Positions 46,368 through 57,089 of a DNA stretch of 64,000 nt are shown piece after piece. Origin of the DNA: Marsupella aquatica (Eukaryota; Marchantiophyta); assembly GCA_973895155.1 (NCBI GenBank), contig OZ316893.1, positions 8,990,001 to 9,054,000 of the forward strand, written 5' to 3'. The translations under genes were made by a program, and so were the position numbers. Positions within the stretch are counted from its first letter, which is position 1; the number at the start of each line of letters is the position of its first letter. The notes below the pieces were generated by a model. That model saw only the letters and a program-made list of their open reading frames with translations, ran no database searches and was not told the DNA's origin.

Positions 46368-48789
46368 CTTGAGACTCAGCCAGTCGATTGATCCACGGGG
46401 TCTTTTCACCGATTCGAGTATCAGTGATCGAAAAACCCAAGCTATTTCTGCAATTCGCATTGCTCCGACTGTAAGAGGACTAGCAAACAAGACTTATGGG
46501 AAACATATATCACTCAGTTAAAATTTCATGGATGCATGCAAGTAAATTGTGCTAAACGACTGACATGTTCACTCTGACAACAGCGATGAGCTCAATTACT
46601 GAAACATCTTGACGTTAGATAGATGATTGACGTCTATAACAAAATTGCATCTGCAAAATGCTTTCCCCCTCTTTTCCCAAATCGAGGTAGATTTTCTACC
46701 CAGGGAGCGTGCCGCAGGAATTGCAAAATTGAGATATGAGAGCGACAATCTAGATTCTCTTGAACGAAATTCGGGAAAGTTTCATGTGTTCAAATGAGAT
46801 TACTCATCAGAGAACATATTATGTTCCTACGACAAACTTGCTGGAACTCAGGGGATAGTAGGAGTGGGAGAAATAAGTAGAAAAGCAAACCTGCCACACA
46901 GCTGAAATTAATGACTACACATGTCTGAGCTCCTCTTTTCTCACGCATAATTGGTCCCCATGGTGTCTGAGACGCAGGAAGCGATATTACATCTACGCAT
47001 GTGCAAGTAGAAGCAACTGATCAGTCCTGCCATCAAATCTTGAGGCCAAAGTAACAGCTCCAGTACTAATTCAGCATAGAGGATATAGTTAACATGTGGG
47101 AATCGAGAAATTGTGAAAGATGTGCGACCCGATATACATTAGCCTCTGCTTTCTCGGTTTATATAGGTGGCCAGCACCACTGGAGGTATTGTATAATGTG
47201 CGCAAAACAGGAATTACCAGTGGAGGTATTGTATACTGCGCGCAAACAGGAATTTTGTTAGGGAGAAGAGTGTTATTAGCGAGATGTTTTTCACATATTT
47301 TGTGTTTTTTTATGATTCCAGATGGCTAGTGAGGTAGTTAGCAAAACAAAGGAGTCACAAAAATGCATGTTATCAAAAAGGTTGTTGTTAGCCTGGCAGT
47401 TGGATATAGTAAAATTAGGAGTCATGTGAGTAACTTTTCTGCTTGTACTAGTAAAACTTTTACTGTTTACAATGACCCCAGTCAGTGAGTGTAGTGTGGT
47501 CTAGAGTGGTATTCAGTTGACTTATCTACTGTAGCTTTCACGCTTTAGCTACATGCTTTACTATTTTAATTTATTGTAAAATATATAAAAACTAAGTTAT
47601 ACTATCATTTCAAAATTTAATAAAGTTCAAATTTTGCATGAGATAATGGACATATAAAATAAATTTTAATTTTGCAATGATGAAGAGCATGGTAATTGAA
47701 GCGCATCAACAAATCTCAAACTCTGTGCCCAGGACAAGGAGGCTTGGGCCCAGAGGACTGAGAGGAGGTTTCAAACAGGTAACACATTAATTTTCCCATT
47801 TTTTGATTGTAACATATTGTACAACTATCTATTCAGTCCACCAGATGTATGGTCTAGAAGCAATTCAGTGTGCTCTTGTTTGTAAATACAAATATAAGTT
47901 ATATACGAATTATTTAGCCCTTCTCCCAAGTCTAACTGTTACCTGCAGCATCGCGACAAACACAATGGGTGTCACTGCAAACAACATTCGTCAGTAGTTG
48001 TGTGTTTCCTGGCGGGTTTGTTTGTCACTGCAAACATCAATCATCAGTAGTTGTGGCAGAAAGTGTTGATGTGGTGCAAGCTACACGCGCCAGAACTTTG
48101 TAAGAGACTCCTCATGGGGGTCTGTAATTAGAACATCAAAAACTATAATAAAAGGTCGAGCCAAAAATTGTCATGATCATTGTTCAAAATTGTTGTGTCG
48201 TTTTGGGTGGAAAAAAACAAAAAGGTAGAAAATAAATGGAATTAACTCCTATAATGCAAGGTTGCGCATTTTTATGTCGTGGTAGTCATTCAAAAATACA
48301 GGGCCAAGAAAAGAAGTAATCAATACACAGAATGGATAAAACCAAAAGTACAGAAAATACTTTCACACAAAAAGAGAATAAATGGTGGAGACAAAAGACA
48401 AAAAATGTAACTAAACTATCATAAGTCACTATAAATGGGAACAAATCCTAGCCCTTAATTAAAAATTTGTTTTTCTGCAACCATAGGATCCATCCATACC
48501 TCTATTAAACTCAATACCTCTGCCCAAGCTACCCACAACCTACCCAAACCCGACCAAGATAAAAAATTAATTCAATATTAATTAGAAAAAAATTATGAAA
48601 ATTGTGACTTAAAGAATTGGATATTAAGCTTAAAGTTTTGAAAAATCTTGAGTATAAATAATATACATACAATTTTAATTTCTCTAAAATTTAAAATAAA
48701 ACATATTTTTGTCTATCACTAAGTTGTGCTTGGACTCTATGTTGCGGTGACCATTATCTCGCGTCTTCAATTTCTATGTGCAATGCATG
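46368..48789. other. Upstream region of the LRR kinase and AT-rich intergenic DNA
   Basis: No second gene supported. It should include the kinase promoter. A 40-base tandem duplication lies at 47177-47256 (TGGAGGTATTGTATA core, two copies). A GTCACTGCAAACA..CAGTAGTTGTG unit is repeated near 47969 and 48026. Confidence 0.45.
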
Positions 48790-49107
48790 AGTTGTTAAAC
48801 AACACTACAACAACACCCCCTTGCTCTGGAGCTATTCGGGCGTCTTCATCCTCAGTTTGATGGGCTTCTTCGGCAAGCTGCCCGGGATGTTCATGGCCGA
48901 ATGGGTCCCACCGGACCCCCGCTATCTGTTTTGACCACGCACTTTCGTCAACGCATTTCAGTCACCTTACAGCGTGCTCAAGCTCAGGCCATCTATCGTC
49001 GATCTCTTACAGTGGGAGCTAGTGTGCCCCCGCAGCGGCTAGCTCCCCTATAGGATGTTCCAATCCCACTGGCCGATCTAGTTTCGACACTTGATGTGGA
49101 CCATTAG
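48790..49107 (+). pseudogene. GC-rich, once-coding remnant of unknown origin
   Basis: The base composition here is far richer in G+C than the AT-rich flanks. One plus-strand frame reads through about 90 codons (including LFGRLHPQFDGLLRQAARD, then VHGRMGPTGPPLSVL and RISVTLQRAQAQAIYRR) before a TAG near 49058, then continues to a second TAG at 49105. The look is of decayed coding DNA, perhaps from a transposon or a captured gene. I recognise no family. Confidence 0.4.
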
Positions 49108-49159
49108 CTTTTTGCCACATTTTCTAGGAATGATGAGGACCTCGATCCGTTTGGATTAG

Positions 49160-49263
49160 TTTTAGTTCCTCTTTCTTGGTTTTTAGGGGTTCCCTATTGC
49201 TCATTTCTTACTTTTAGTTCCTCTTTCTTGGTGTTTAGGGGTTCCCTTTTGCTCACTTCTTTT
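49160..49263. repeat. 52-bp tandem duplication
   Basis: Two copies starting TTTTAGTTCCTCTTTCTTGG at 49160 and 49212. They differ at a few positions only. Confidence 0.85.
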
Positions 49264-49754
49264 ATGTTTGGTTTATTAATGTACACACATAGGAAGGAGA
49301 AACTTTTGGGGCATGACAAACTTTTTGGATTTTTGCATAGAGTATAATTATGAAACTTAAAAAAAAACAGAAGCAAAATGGGTTTGCTTCTCTTTATTTA
49401 ATTTTGCAATTTTTTTTGAATTTAATGATGCCAAAGGTAAGAAACAGGAGGAGGAATGGAGTGGCGAGGGAGTGAAGAAATACAAAAACAGGGAAGAGAA
49501 AAATTAGAATGTTCCCCTCCAAATAGCATTGTGTGGCCACACCTTGACCTCGCAAAGTCTGGAGGGACCATCACCTCTCTTGCACTCCCTCTCACCCTCC
49601 CACATCCTTGCTCTCCTCAACAACATAGCAGATCACAACAATGACAACATAGTCGCAACAACATTTGCGATGTTTGAACAACTTTCTTGCTTTACTTGCA
49701 TTTCTTTGCATTGTCTACATTTCTTTGGTGGACGCGCATTTCTTTGCCCGTTTC

Positions 49755-49930
49755 TTTGTCTCGCCTCAACATTTTTGCCTCACTACAACATCTTTGTCTC
49801 AGTGTAACATCTAAACTTGCCTCAACAGTTTTATCTTGCCTGAACATCTTTCCCTCCTGTCAAAATCTTGCCCTCACCCCAAAATCTTGCCCTTGCCTCA
49901 ACATCTTGCCCTCACTTCAAAATCTTGTCG
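49755..49930. repeat. Degenerate ~20-bp minisatellite (TGCCTCAACATCTT-like)
   Basis: About nine units resembling (T)TGCC(C)TCA(A)CATCTT recur through this interval. The stretch gives spurious open frames in several plus-strand phases. Confidence 0.65.
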
Positions 49931-50072
49931 GACTCACTCAAAATATTTCGAGCAGTGCACGAGCATGGGGCTAGTAAGTTATATTATAAGAGAAACGTTG
50001 AAGGCCCACCACTTTTTCAAAGAAATCCATACTCTTCTAGAAGCTCAATACTTGAATGTGTACCAAAAAGAT

Positions 50073-50259
50073 GACATAAGGAGATAAGTTTTTTTATTTT
50101 TTTATTTTGAAGCGGAAAGCAAAAACTTTATTCAAAGGAAAGAACAAGTACAACAGACTCCCGTCGGGGGAGGAGACAGGAGGGAAGAACAAATCAAAAA
50201 AGGTGGCTGAGAGCAGGAGCACACCAAGAGAGAGGAGAGACCCAGACATAAGGAGATAA
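50073..50259 (-). mobile_element. 5'-truncated LINE-like retroposon with 15-bp target duplication
   Basis: GACATAAGGAGATAA occurs at 50073-50087 and again, exactly, at 50245-50259. Between them, 157 bases read on the minus strand as a LINE-like 3' end, with GAATAAAGTTTTTGCTTTCC followed by an A-rich tail (T-rich at 50088-50107 on the plus strand). The long duplication plus A-tail is the signature of target-primed reverse transcription. Confidence 0.85.
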
Positions 50260-50300
50260 TTGAAAGTGAAACACTTTGTAATGCCGTGAGCAATCAGATG

Positions 50301-50598
50301 GGCACAAGTACCAAGTCACCCAAAATTAAATATTGTATTTTTGCTTCAAGGTGGTTAATAGAAAATTATCCCAACCTCTAAAAGGGAATGTCCTACGCAA
50401 CCACACCATTGACCTCAAAAAAGGTAACCTTCTATTTAGAAACCAGTGTGGCACAAGTACCAAGTCACCCAAAATTAAATATTGTATTTTTGCTTCAAGG
50501 TGGTTAATAAAAAATTACCCCAACCTCTAAAAGTGAATGTCCTACGCAACCACACCATTGACCTCAAAAAAGGTCACCTTCTATTTAGAAACCAGTGT
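50301..50598. repeat. 149-bp tandem duplication
   Basis: Copies 50301-50449 and 50450-50598 are about 97% identical by eye. Both begin GGCACAAGTACCAAGTCACC and end AACCAGTGT. Confidence 0.9.
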
Positions 50599-50804
50599 TA
50601 TAAACGGAAAGCAACAGTGTATACAATAAAATCCAGTATGGGCACATTACCTACATATATATCTCCCTAATGAAGTATTGTACTTATATAGTCTCTACAC
50701 GAAAACCCTAAACAGTGTCAAGGTTGATTTTTATTAACTTTTGGCCTTGATCCCTAAGTCTACAGTAGGTTTCTAGTCTATAAAAGAGAACCCTGAACAC
50801 TTCC

Positions 50805-50870
50805 AAAGTTGACTTTAGTTTTTTTCCCTTTTTTTGAAGGGGACAAAGCCCAAAAGTTGACTTTAGTTTT
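50805..50870 (-). mobile_element. Very short retroposon-like insertion with 18-bp duplication
   Basis: AAAGTTGACTTTAGTTTT occurs at 50805-50822 and 50853-50870. Only 30 bases lie between. On the minus strand they read TGGGCTTTGTCCCCTTC followed by an A-rich end, which resembles a LINE 3' terminus cut extremely short. Confidence 0.65.
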
Positions 50871-50922
50871 GGCATGGGCGAGAAGAAGTTGCTGCAAATG
50901 AAACAATGATTTCAGCCTCTTG

Positions 50923-51085
50923 GACAGATATTCACGGATAAGAGTCCCTGCTAAAGCATTTAATATGCCTTGATTCTCCCCAACTACTCACCGGAAGAGC
51001 CCACCTTGTTTCCCCTTCCAGACAGCACCTCCTGGTCACTTTTCAGGCCAGGTTATTTTTTCTTGCTGCCCATGCCCGCCCTGTC
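50923..51085 (+). repeat. Left arm of a diverged inverted repeat flanking Copia-2
   Basis: This matches the reverse complement of 57971-58146. The best shared stretch is GTCCCTGCTAAAGCATTTAATATGCC(T/C)(T/C)GATTCTCCCC; GTCACTTTTCA and CTGCCCATG-like words follow in the same order. Confidence 0.7.
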
Positions 51086-51147
51086 AGTTCCTGACTTTCT
51101 TGACTTTACTTTAAGGTTACACAGGAATTTCCCAAGGTACTCGTTTA

Positions 51148-51453
51148 TGTTGGAACTATGTCAGTATTGTCGGCTGCTGGCTCCCTTTGGCTCACTGACA
51201 AATGCAGCCGCGATACCGGCTGTCTAGGAATCGTTGTTTAGTTGGTGGGTAGTCTGTCCCAGATCCGCTTTTGATCAGTCTGACTGCGCCCCATTTAGTC
51301 TGTCCTAACTGTCATTAACATCGTTAATCAGGGAATCATCCCTGTCGGGTATCGGGCGCTGGTCTCTCTCGCTCCCCTCCCGTTACTGTATTTAAGCACC
51401 TTGTGCTCTTGGTCTAAATCAAGTTTCTATCACATCATTAGAAAACTTCCACA
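51148..51453 (+). repeat. 5' LTR of Copia-2
   Basis: 306 bases. Its differences from the 3' LTR (for example ACTATGTC/ACTACGTC, GATCCGCT/GATCCACT and TCTATCACAT/TCTATCGCAT) are transitions only. Confidence 0.96.
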
Positions 51454-51512
51454 TGGTATCAGAGCCTAAACAGCTCCTAGCACCTTACTTGAGTTAAGTG
51501 TTACTTTTCACC

Positions 51513-54500
51513 ATGGCCATGGGCGACGCGACCAAGATCTCTTTTTCAGATAGCGACAAACTAGTAGGAGCACACAACTACACTGTGTGGTCCTTCTATG
51601 TTGAGCAAATCTTGAGAGAGAAAGATCTATCGGAGATCATTGACCCCACCATCAACATACCTGCGTCACCAGCTGGAGGAAGCACTGTTGCACAGCAGCA
51701 AGCTCCCTCACAAGCACAAAGCGCATCTTCGTCTGGAGGACACACGGCTCAGCAGCAGCCTACGGCTACACAGCCTATGGCTACACAGCCTATGGCTACA
51801 CAGCCTACGACTACACCCTCCGGAAGCACATTCAAAGAATCCAGTCGACATCCAGAAGCAGAAGGAAAGGGTAATCATTATCCTTACCAAGACTGTCAAT
51901 TACTCGATCATTCCTATTGTTAGAAGACTTCGTAGTGATCCTGCCAAGCTCTGGGCAACCTTGAAGCAGAAGTACGAGTCCTCAGTAGTCCAACGTAAGC
52001 TAGATCTGAAGACGGCGCTCATTGAAGCTCGTCTGAACGAGGGATCCTCAGTGGAGGAATACCTCAAGAAGATTGAATACCACGTGATGGAGCTAGGCAG
52101 CATAGGAGAGGAAGTCGATGATAAGGAACTAATTCAGATTGTGTTGAGAAACTTGCCTGAAAGCTGGTCTGCGTTCAATCAGCTTATGGTGTCATGTATG
52201 CCAAGGATCCATTAGCCACTTTTGCAGATTTGGAGGAATATCTGCAAGCTGAAGAGTTTCGTCGCAAGCCACGTATCGAAGGTGGCGAGCAGTCTTTGCT
52301 TGCATTTACTCACCAGCAACGTGGAGATGGAGGCAGAGGCCATCGTGGACGAGGCAGAGGGCGCCATGATTGAGGGAGACAGGAGCGAGGCTATGAAGGT
52401 GGAGCAGATAGGCGCAACTGCAACTTCTGTGGCAAGCGAGGCCATTGGGAAGCAGACTGCTTCATCAAATCAGCTGACAGCGAGATCAAGACAATGTCTG
52501 TTTCTCAGTTGAAGGACCTGCACTCCAAGATCAAAGATATTAAAGCTGCCCCTGGATCCAAGGCATACTTTGCCAAAGGTGATATCAGGGACAACAACTC
52601 TGAGCTTGGTGAACCAAGTGAGCCCAATCCTGCACTCACGATTGAAGCCATGCTTAGCAATCTTGACGCCACCTGTACCAATGATCAAACTTGGATTATC
52701 GATAGTGGAGCTTCAGCTCATATTAGTCGTGACAATCGTAGTCTTGGTAATTTGATCGGTAGTTCATCTACCTCCAACGTCCTAACGGCAAACGGCTCCA
52801 AAATGCCAGTCTCAGGATCCGGCTGTATTTCTCTCTCTAGGAATAAATCTATTCGTGATGTTCTGTACGTGCCATCTATCACAAGGAACCTACTTTCTGT
52901 CGGCAAGTTCACTGATCAAGGTCACCAAGTACTATTTGATTCAAAAGGCTGCTATGTATTTGATCCAAATAGGCCCTCACAACCTTATCTCAAGGGCTAT
53001 AGAGATCCCCGTAGCAGACTATACAAGTTGAAACTGCCAATTCTCTCCCCAGGAAAGAATCTAGTGACCACAAAATTGGTACATCCAAAAATGGCCACTC
53101 AGTGTCATCTAGTTGAATCGGGATTGTCTCTGTCTGAACTATGGCATGAAAGGTTGGGACACTCCAGTCATCAATGCATCAGCCACATGACCAGGAACAA
53201 ATTGATCACAGGAGCACCATCGACTCTACCACACTGCACGAAGGTCTGTGAAGTTTGCATGAAGGGCAAGCAGCCTCGTCACCGCATACCCAAGGTGGCA
53301 ACCTTTCGTTCAACAAAACCCTTGGAATTAATTCACACAGATCGATCATTGTGGACCTTTGCCTGTTGTCTCTCTATCTGGGGCAAAATACTTCTGTCAT
53401 GACGTTCACTGATGACTTCTCTCGACACTCATGGGTCTTCTTTCTTAAAGCCAAAAGTGAAGCATTAGAAAAATTCAAATGTTTCAAGCAGGAGGTTGAG
53501 ACTTCACTTGGTACAAAAATCACTTGCCTTCAAAGCGATAGAGGGGGAGAATACATGTCTGATTTATTTAAATCATTCTGTCAACAACAAGGGATACGTA
53601 GGCAGCTCACTACAACACTTACCCCTCACCAAAATGGAGTAGCGGAATGAAGAAATCGCACCCTTCTAGATATAGTAAGGAGTCTCTCTATCAGATCAAA
53701 CTTTCCTGCTTTCCTTTGGGAGGAGTTAGTCAAGATGGCCAACTACATCAACAATCGGTGCAGCACCCGTGCTTTAAATTTGTCCACCCCTACGGAATGT
53801 ATTATTGCTACCAAACCAGACGTCAGCCACTTTTGGATTATTGGAAGCATAGCATATGTCCACGTGCCCAAAGAAATGCGGAACAAACTCCAATCAAGAT
53901 CAATTCGCACCATACTGGTAGGCTATGATGATCATAGCAAAGCCTATTGATGTTTTGACCCAGCTTCACGTAAGATTCTTATCTCCCGAAATGTGGTGTT
54001 TGATGAATCTACAAGAGGGGATTTCTCAAAAGACTCAGCGCATCCACAGGAAAGCATACTCGACATGTTTCCATTTGATGATGAACCAGTGAGCCAACCA
54101 CCTACAATCGATTCTACACCGACAGTCTCAACTACTGCTCCAGCTGCTCCCCCGCCACCAATGGAGCAGCGAGTGGAGCAGCTCACAACAGAGGGCCCGA
54201 CTCTCATTGATGACCCACAACCCGAGTCCAATCTGGATTTTCATACTCCCGATGCCATTGACAACTCACAGCTTGCTCCTGTACCACGCCAATCAGACGT
54301 GCACGTCAACGTGCATCCCAACGACTTCTCCAGCGAACACGCCCTCCATCAAGTAGGATCACGTCTCACCCGTATTGGTTATTTGACTTCACATCTTACC
54401 TATCTGAAACTACTGAGCATCTCTTCTCGGCGCTCCTTGCTGACTCCTCTAATGATATCACTATTGAGGATGCCTTGTCTGATCCTTGTTGGACGGAAGC

Positions 54501-56026
54501 AATGCAAAACGAGATGAATGCTCATCTCAAAAACGGCACTTGGGATCTAGTCAATCTCCCATCAGGAGAGAAAGCGCTCTCTGCAAGATGGGTCCTCCGA
54601 GAAAAACTTGATGCAGTCGGGAACATTAAATTCAAAGCAAGGGTAGTAGCAAGAGGTAATGAACAACGAGAGGGCTTAGACTACGAGGAAACATTTGCTC
54701 CAGTAGTGAAGTGGTCAACAGTTAGGCTAATTGTCGCACTTGCAGCAGCACTTGGTTGGCCCTTATCACACATGGACGTAGTTACAGCCTTCCTCAACGG
54801 GACTCTCAAAGAAAAAATCTATATGAGGCAGCCACCAGGATTTCTAACTCCGGGTCTAGAGAAACTCGTCTGCAGACTCAAAAAATCAATCTATGGACTT
54901 AAGCAAAGTCCTCGAGCTTGGTACAAAGAAGTAGACTCATTTTTACAATCCATAGGATGCATACGCAGCTCCCTAGATCCCAACTTATACATACTACACC
55001 AGGATGGAAAGATCGCCATTATACTGCTATTTGTTGACGATCTTCTAATCACAGGCAACGGAACACATCTTATAGAACAACTAAAGCAACAACTTAAGGC
55101 AAAGTATGAGATGAAGGATTTAGGGGAAGCAAAAAGGTATCTAGGCTGGTGTTGATTTCCTTGTCACCGATAAGGGGATTCTACTACATCAAAAACATTA
55201 CTCTGAGCAGCTTGTCCTCGATCAAGGAATGGACAAATGCAAGCCTGTAGGCACACCTCTACCAGAAGGTCTCGAGTTGTCTACTGAAACCAATACTCCA
55301 GACATCGACTCCATGAGCTACTGCCAGCTGGTAGGAAAACTCATATATCTAACCAATACACGACCCGATATCTCCTTCTCAATCGGACTAGTCAGTAGGT
55401 TCATGAGTCAGCCCCAGCAAGCTCATCTAGACGCTGCCATGCACATTGTGCGCTACATTAGTGGGACACTAGATTTAGGAATATTCTACAGCAGAGACAA
55501 CATGCTCAACTTGGAAGGCTTCACCAACTTTGATTGGGGAAACTCCTGCCCAGATACACGAAGATCAACCGGTGGATACATTTTTAAGCTATCACAGGGT
55601 CCCATCACCTGGAGCAGCAAGAGACAACCAACCGTATCTCGATCAACCACAGAAGCGGAGTATAAGGCACTTTCGGATTGTGCCCAGGAAGGAGTTTACC
55701 TCAAACGACTACTTGAGGAACTACGAGGTGATCACTCTCCCGCTACCAAGGTAAATTGCAAAAGCTCAGAAGTTGCAATGGACCTCAAGAGTGCTGCAAT
55801 TCCGACTCTTCAAGACTTGCATTTGCAATGTGACAACATGAGCGCTGTTAAGCTTGCCAAAAATCCAGTCTTCCACTCAAGAACCAAGCATCTCGAAATT
55901 CATCATCACTTTGTACGAGAGAGAGTCCTTGAGGGAGAACTTTCAGTACACCATATCAAGACATAAGATCAGATCACAGACATTTTGACTAAATCTCTGT
56001 CAAGGACAAAATTTCTCAGGAATTAA
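51513..56026 (+). pseudogene. gag-pol: Copia-2 gag-pol, multiply broken
   Basis: It begins at the ATG at 51513 and ends with TAA at 56024-56026. Recognisable parts are gag, a CCHC knuckle (CNFCGKRGHWEADC), protease (WIIDSGASAHIS), integrase (CEVCMKGKQ, TFTDDFSRHSWVFF, LQSDRGGEY), reverse transcriptase (MDVVTAFLNG, SIYGLKQSPRAWY, LFVDDLLI) and RNase H (STTEAEYKAL). Frameshifts are inferred near 51.83, 52.20, 53.34, 53.40, 54.36 and 55.15 kb. In-frame stops are TGA at 52371, 53648 and 53948, and TAA at 55964. A 15-bp array (51756-51815, four copies) encodes a TQPMA-like repeat in gag. The element cannot move by itself. Confidence 0.92.
51756..51815. repeat. 15-bp coding minisatellite in Copia-2 gag
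   Basis: Four copies of CAGCCTA(T/C)G(G/A)CTACA in the gag frame. They encode a Gln-Pro-Met/Thr-Ala/Thr-Thr type pentapeptide. Confidence 0.9.
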
Positions 56027-56176
56027 TAGAGATATATTAGGAATGAGGACAGTAGCCGAACTACTACCTCGACAACATACATCTCCTTCATAACAGAGCA
56101 CTTGATCACCACCTAGCAAAACTCAAATAGAAGAGAACAAAATCTCTCGCTATAGATAGTCTATCTACACCTCAGC

Positions 56177-56722
56177 TTAGCGACCCCTAGCCTGCTCCCG
56201 TGTTAAGTACAGTTTGGCCTCTCTCTGAATCCTGAATGACTTGTGCTTATTTCCTCGGAAGCCACTCACTAAGGGCTCTACAACCTCCCATGACGTATAG
56301 ATTCCTGGGCGACGTCCTCTCGCCACTGCATAGAATTGCTTGGGCAATTCCTCCGACAATTCTTGAGCTCCACCCAGCTCCTCACTTTTCCATACAGGAG
56401 CGCTCGGCTCTACTGGTTTTGATGCTACTCCAACTCTTATCGAATCACCTGCTGGTGGCTCAGACGTCTCTCCCGGCTCCCCACCAGGGGGAGATCCATC
56501 TGCCCCGGATGCACCACCATGATTGCACACCAAGTAGTCATATACGCTATGGGAAAGAGCGGATACAAATCCCAACAGCGAAAGAATGAGATGCATCGCT
56601 GACTCCTTCAATGTCACCTGTTCCCGTGCCATGGCTAGCGACCGCACGTCTGCGTGCTGTCTTGCACTTGCTATATGTCCATTCCCTGGATAAAGTACGC
56701 TCAGACATGTGGGTTTGTTCAT
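56177..56722 (-). CDS. Antisense ORF in Copia-2 with an RNase H1-type hybrid-binding (viroplasmin-like) domain
   Basis: 181 codons on the strand opposite to gag-pol, between the pol stop (56026) and the polypurine tract (56775). Residues 128-173 match the small RNA:DNA hybrid-binding domain found at the N-terminus of RNase H1 and in viroplasmin-type proteins: FYAVARGRRPGIYTSW, then GF, K-S-F and a late EA pair in the expected spacing. A Gly/Pro/Glu-rich linker (66-125) precedes it. Met43 begins a hydrophobic stretch (HLILSLLGFVSAL). ATGs at 56722, 56632 and 56596 are all in frame. No RNase H catalytic domain is attached. The frame is open while the sense frame of the same element is not. Expression and function are unknown; the domain assignment is from sequence pattern. 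Confidence 0.75.
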   Translation of the reverse strand: MNKPTCLSVLYPGNGHIASARQHADVRSLAMAREQVTLKESAMHLILSLLGFVSALSHSVYDYLVCNHGGASGADGSPPGGEPGETSEPPAGDSIRVGVASKPVEPSAPVWKSEELGGAQELSEELPKQFYAVARGRRPGIYTSWEVVEPLVSGFRGNKHKSFRIQREAKLYLTREQARGR

Positions 56723-56783
56723 TGAGTCTAAAGTTTACACCATTCGCCTTTAGATATCACAGCGAGCCACGGTCGAGGGGGAG

Positions 56784-57089
56784 TGTTGGAACTACGTCAG
56801 TATTGTCGGCTGCTGGCTCCCTTTGGCTCACTGACAAATGCAGCCGCGATACCGGCTGTCTAGGAATCGTTGTTTAGTTGGTGGGCAGTCTGTCCCAGAT
56901 CCACTTTTGATCAGTCTGACTGCGCCCCATTTAGTCTATCCTAACTGTCATTAACGTCGTTAATCAGGGAATCATCCCTGTCGGGTATCGGGCGCTGGTC
57001 TCTCCCGCTCCCCTCCCGTTACTGTATTTAAGCACCTTGTGCTCTTGGTCTAAATCAAGTTTCTATCGCATCATTAGAAAACTTCCACA
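56784..57089 (+). repeat. 3' LTR of Copia-2
   Basis: 306 bases, directly preceded by GAGGGGGAG and followed by the GTTTA target duplication. Confidence 0.96.

Larger units (their letters stand above)
51148..57089 (+). mobile_element. Copia LTR retrotransposon with perfect TSD, coding region decayed (Copia-2)
   Basis: The element is 5942 bases. LTRs of 306 bases (51148-51453 and 56784-57089) are TG..CA ended. I count seven differences, all transitions. The target duplication GTTTA is perfect (51143-51147 and 57090-57094). The primer-binding site TGGTATCAGAGC starts directly after the 5' LTR (51454-51465) and the polypurine tract GAGGGGGAG ends at 56783. TATTTAA at 51389-51395 is a likely LTR TATA box. 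Gag-pol is broken, and about 0.75 kb between pol and the polypurine tract holds an antisense open frame. Confidence 0.96.

Noticed and set aside
56236-56589. 117-codon plus-strand frame over the antisense ORF
   Set aside because: It has no recognisable domain, whereas the minus strand shows a clear hybrid-binding motif; treated as a shadow.
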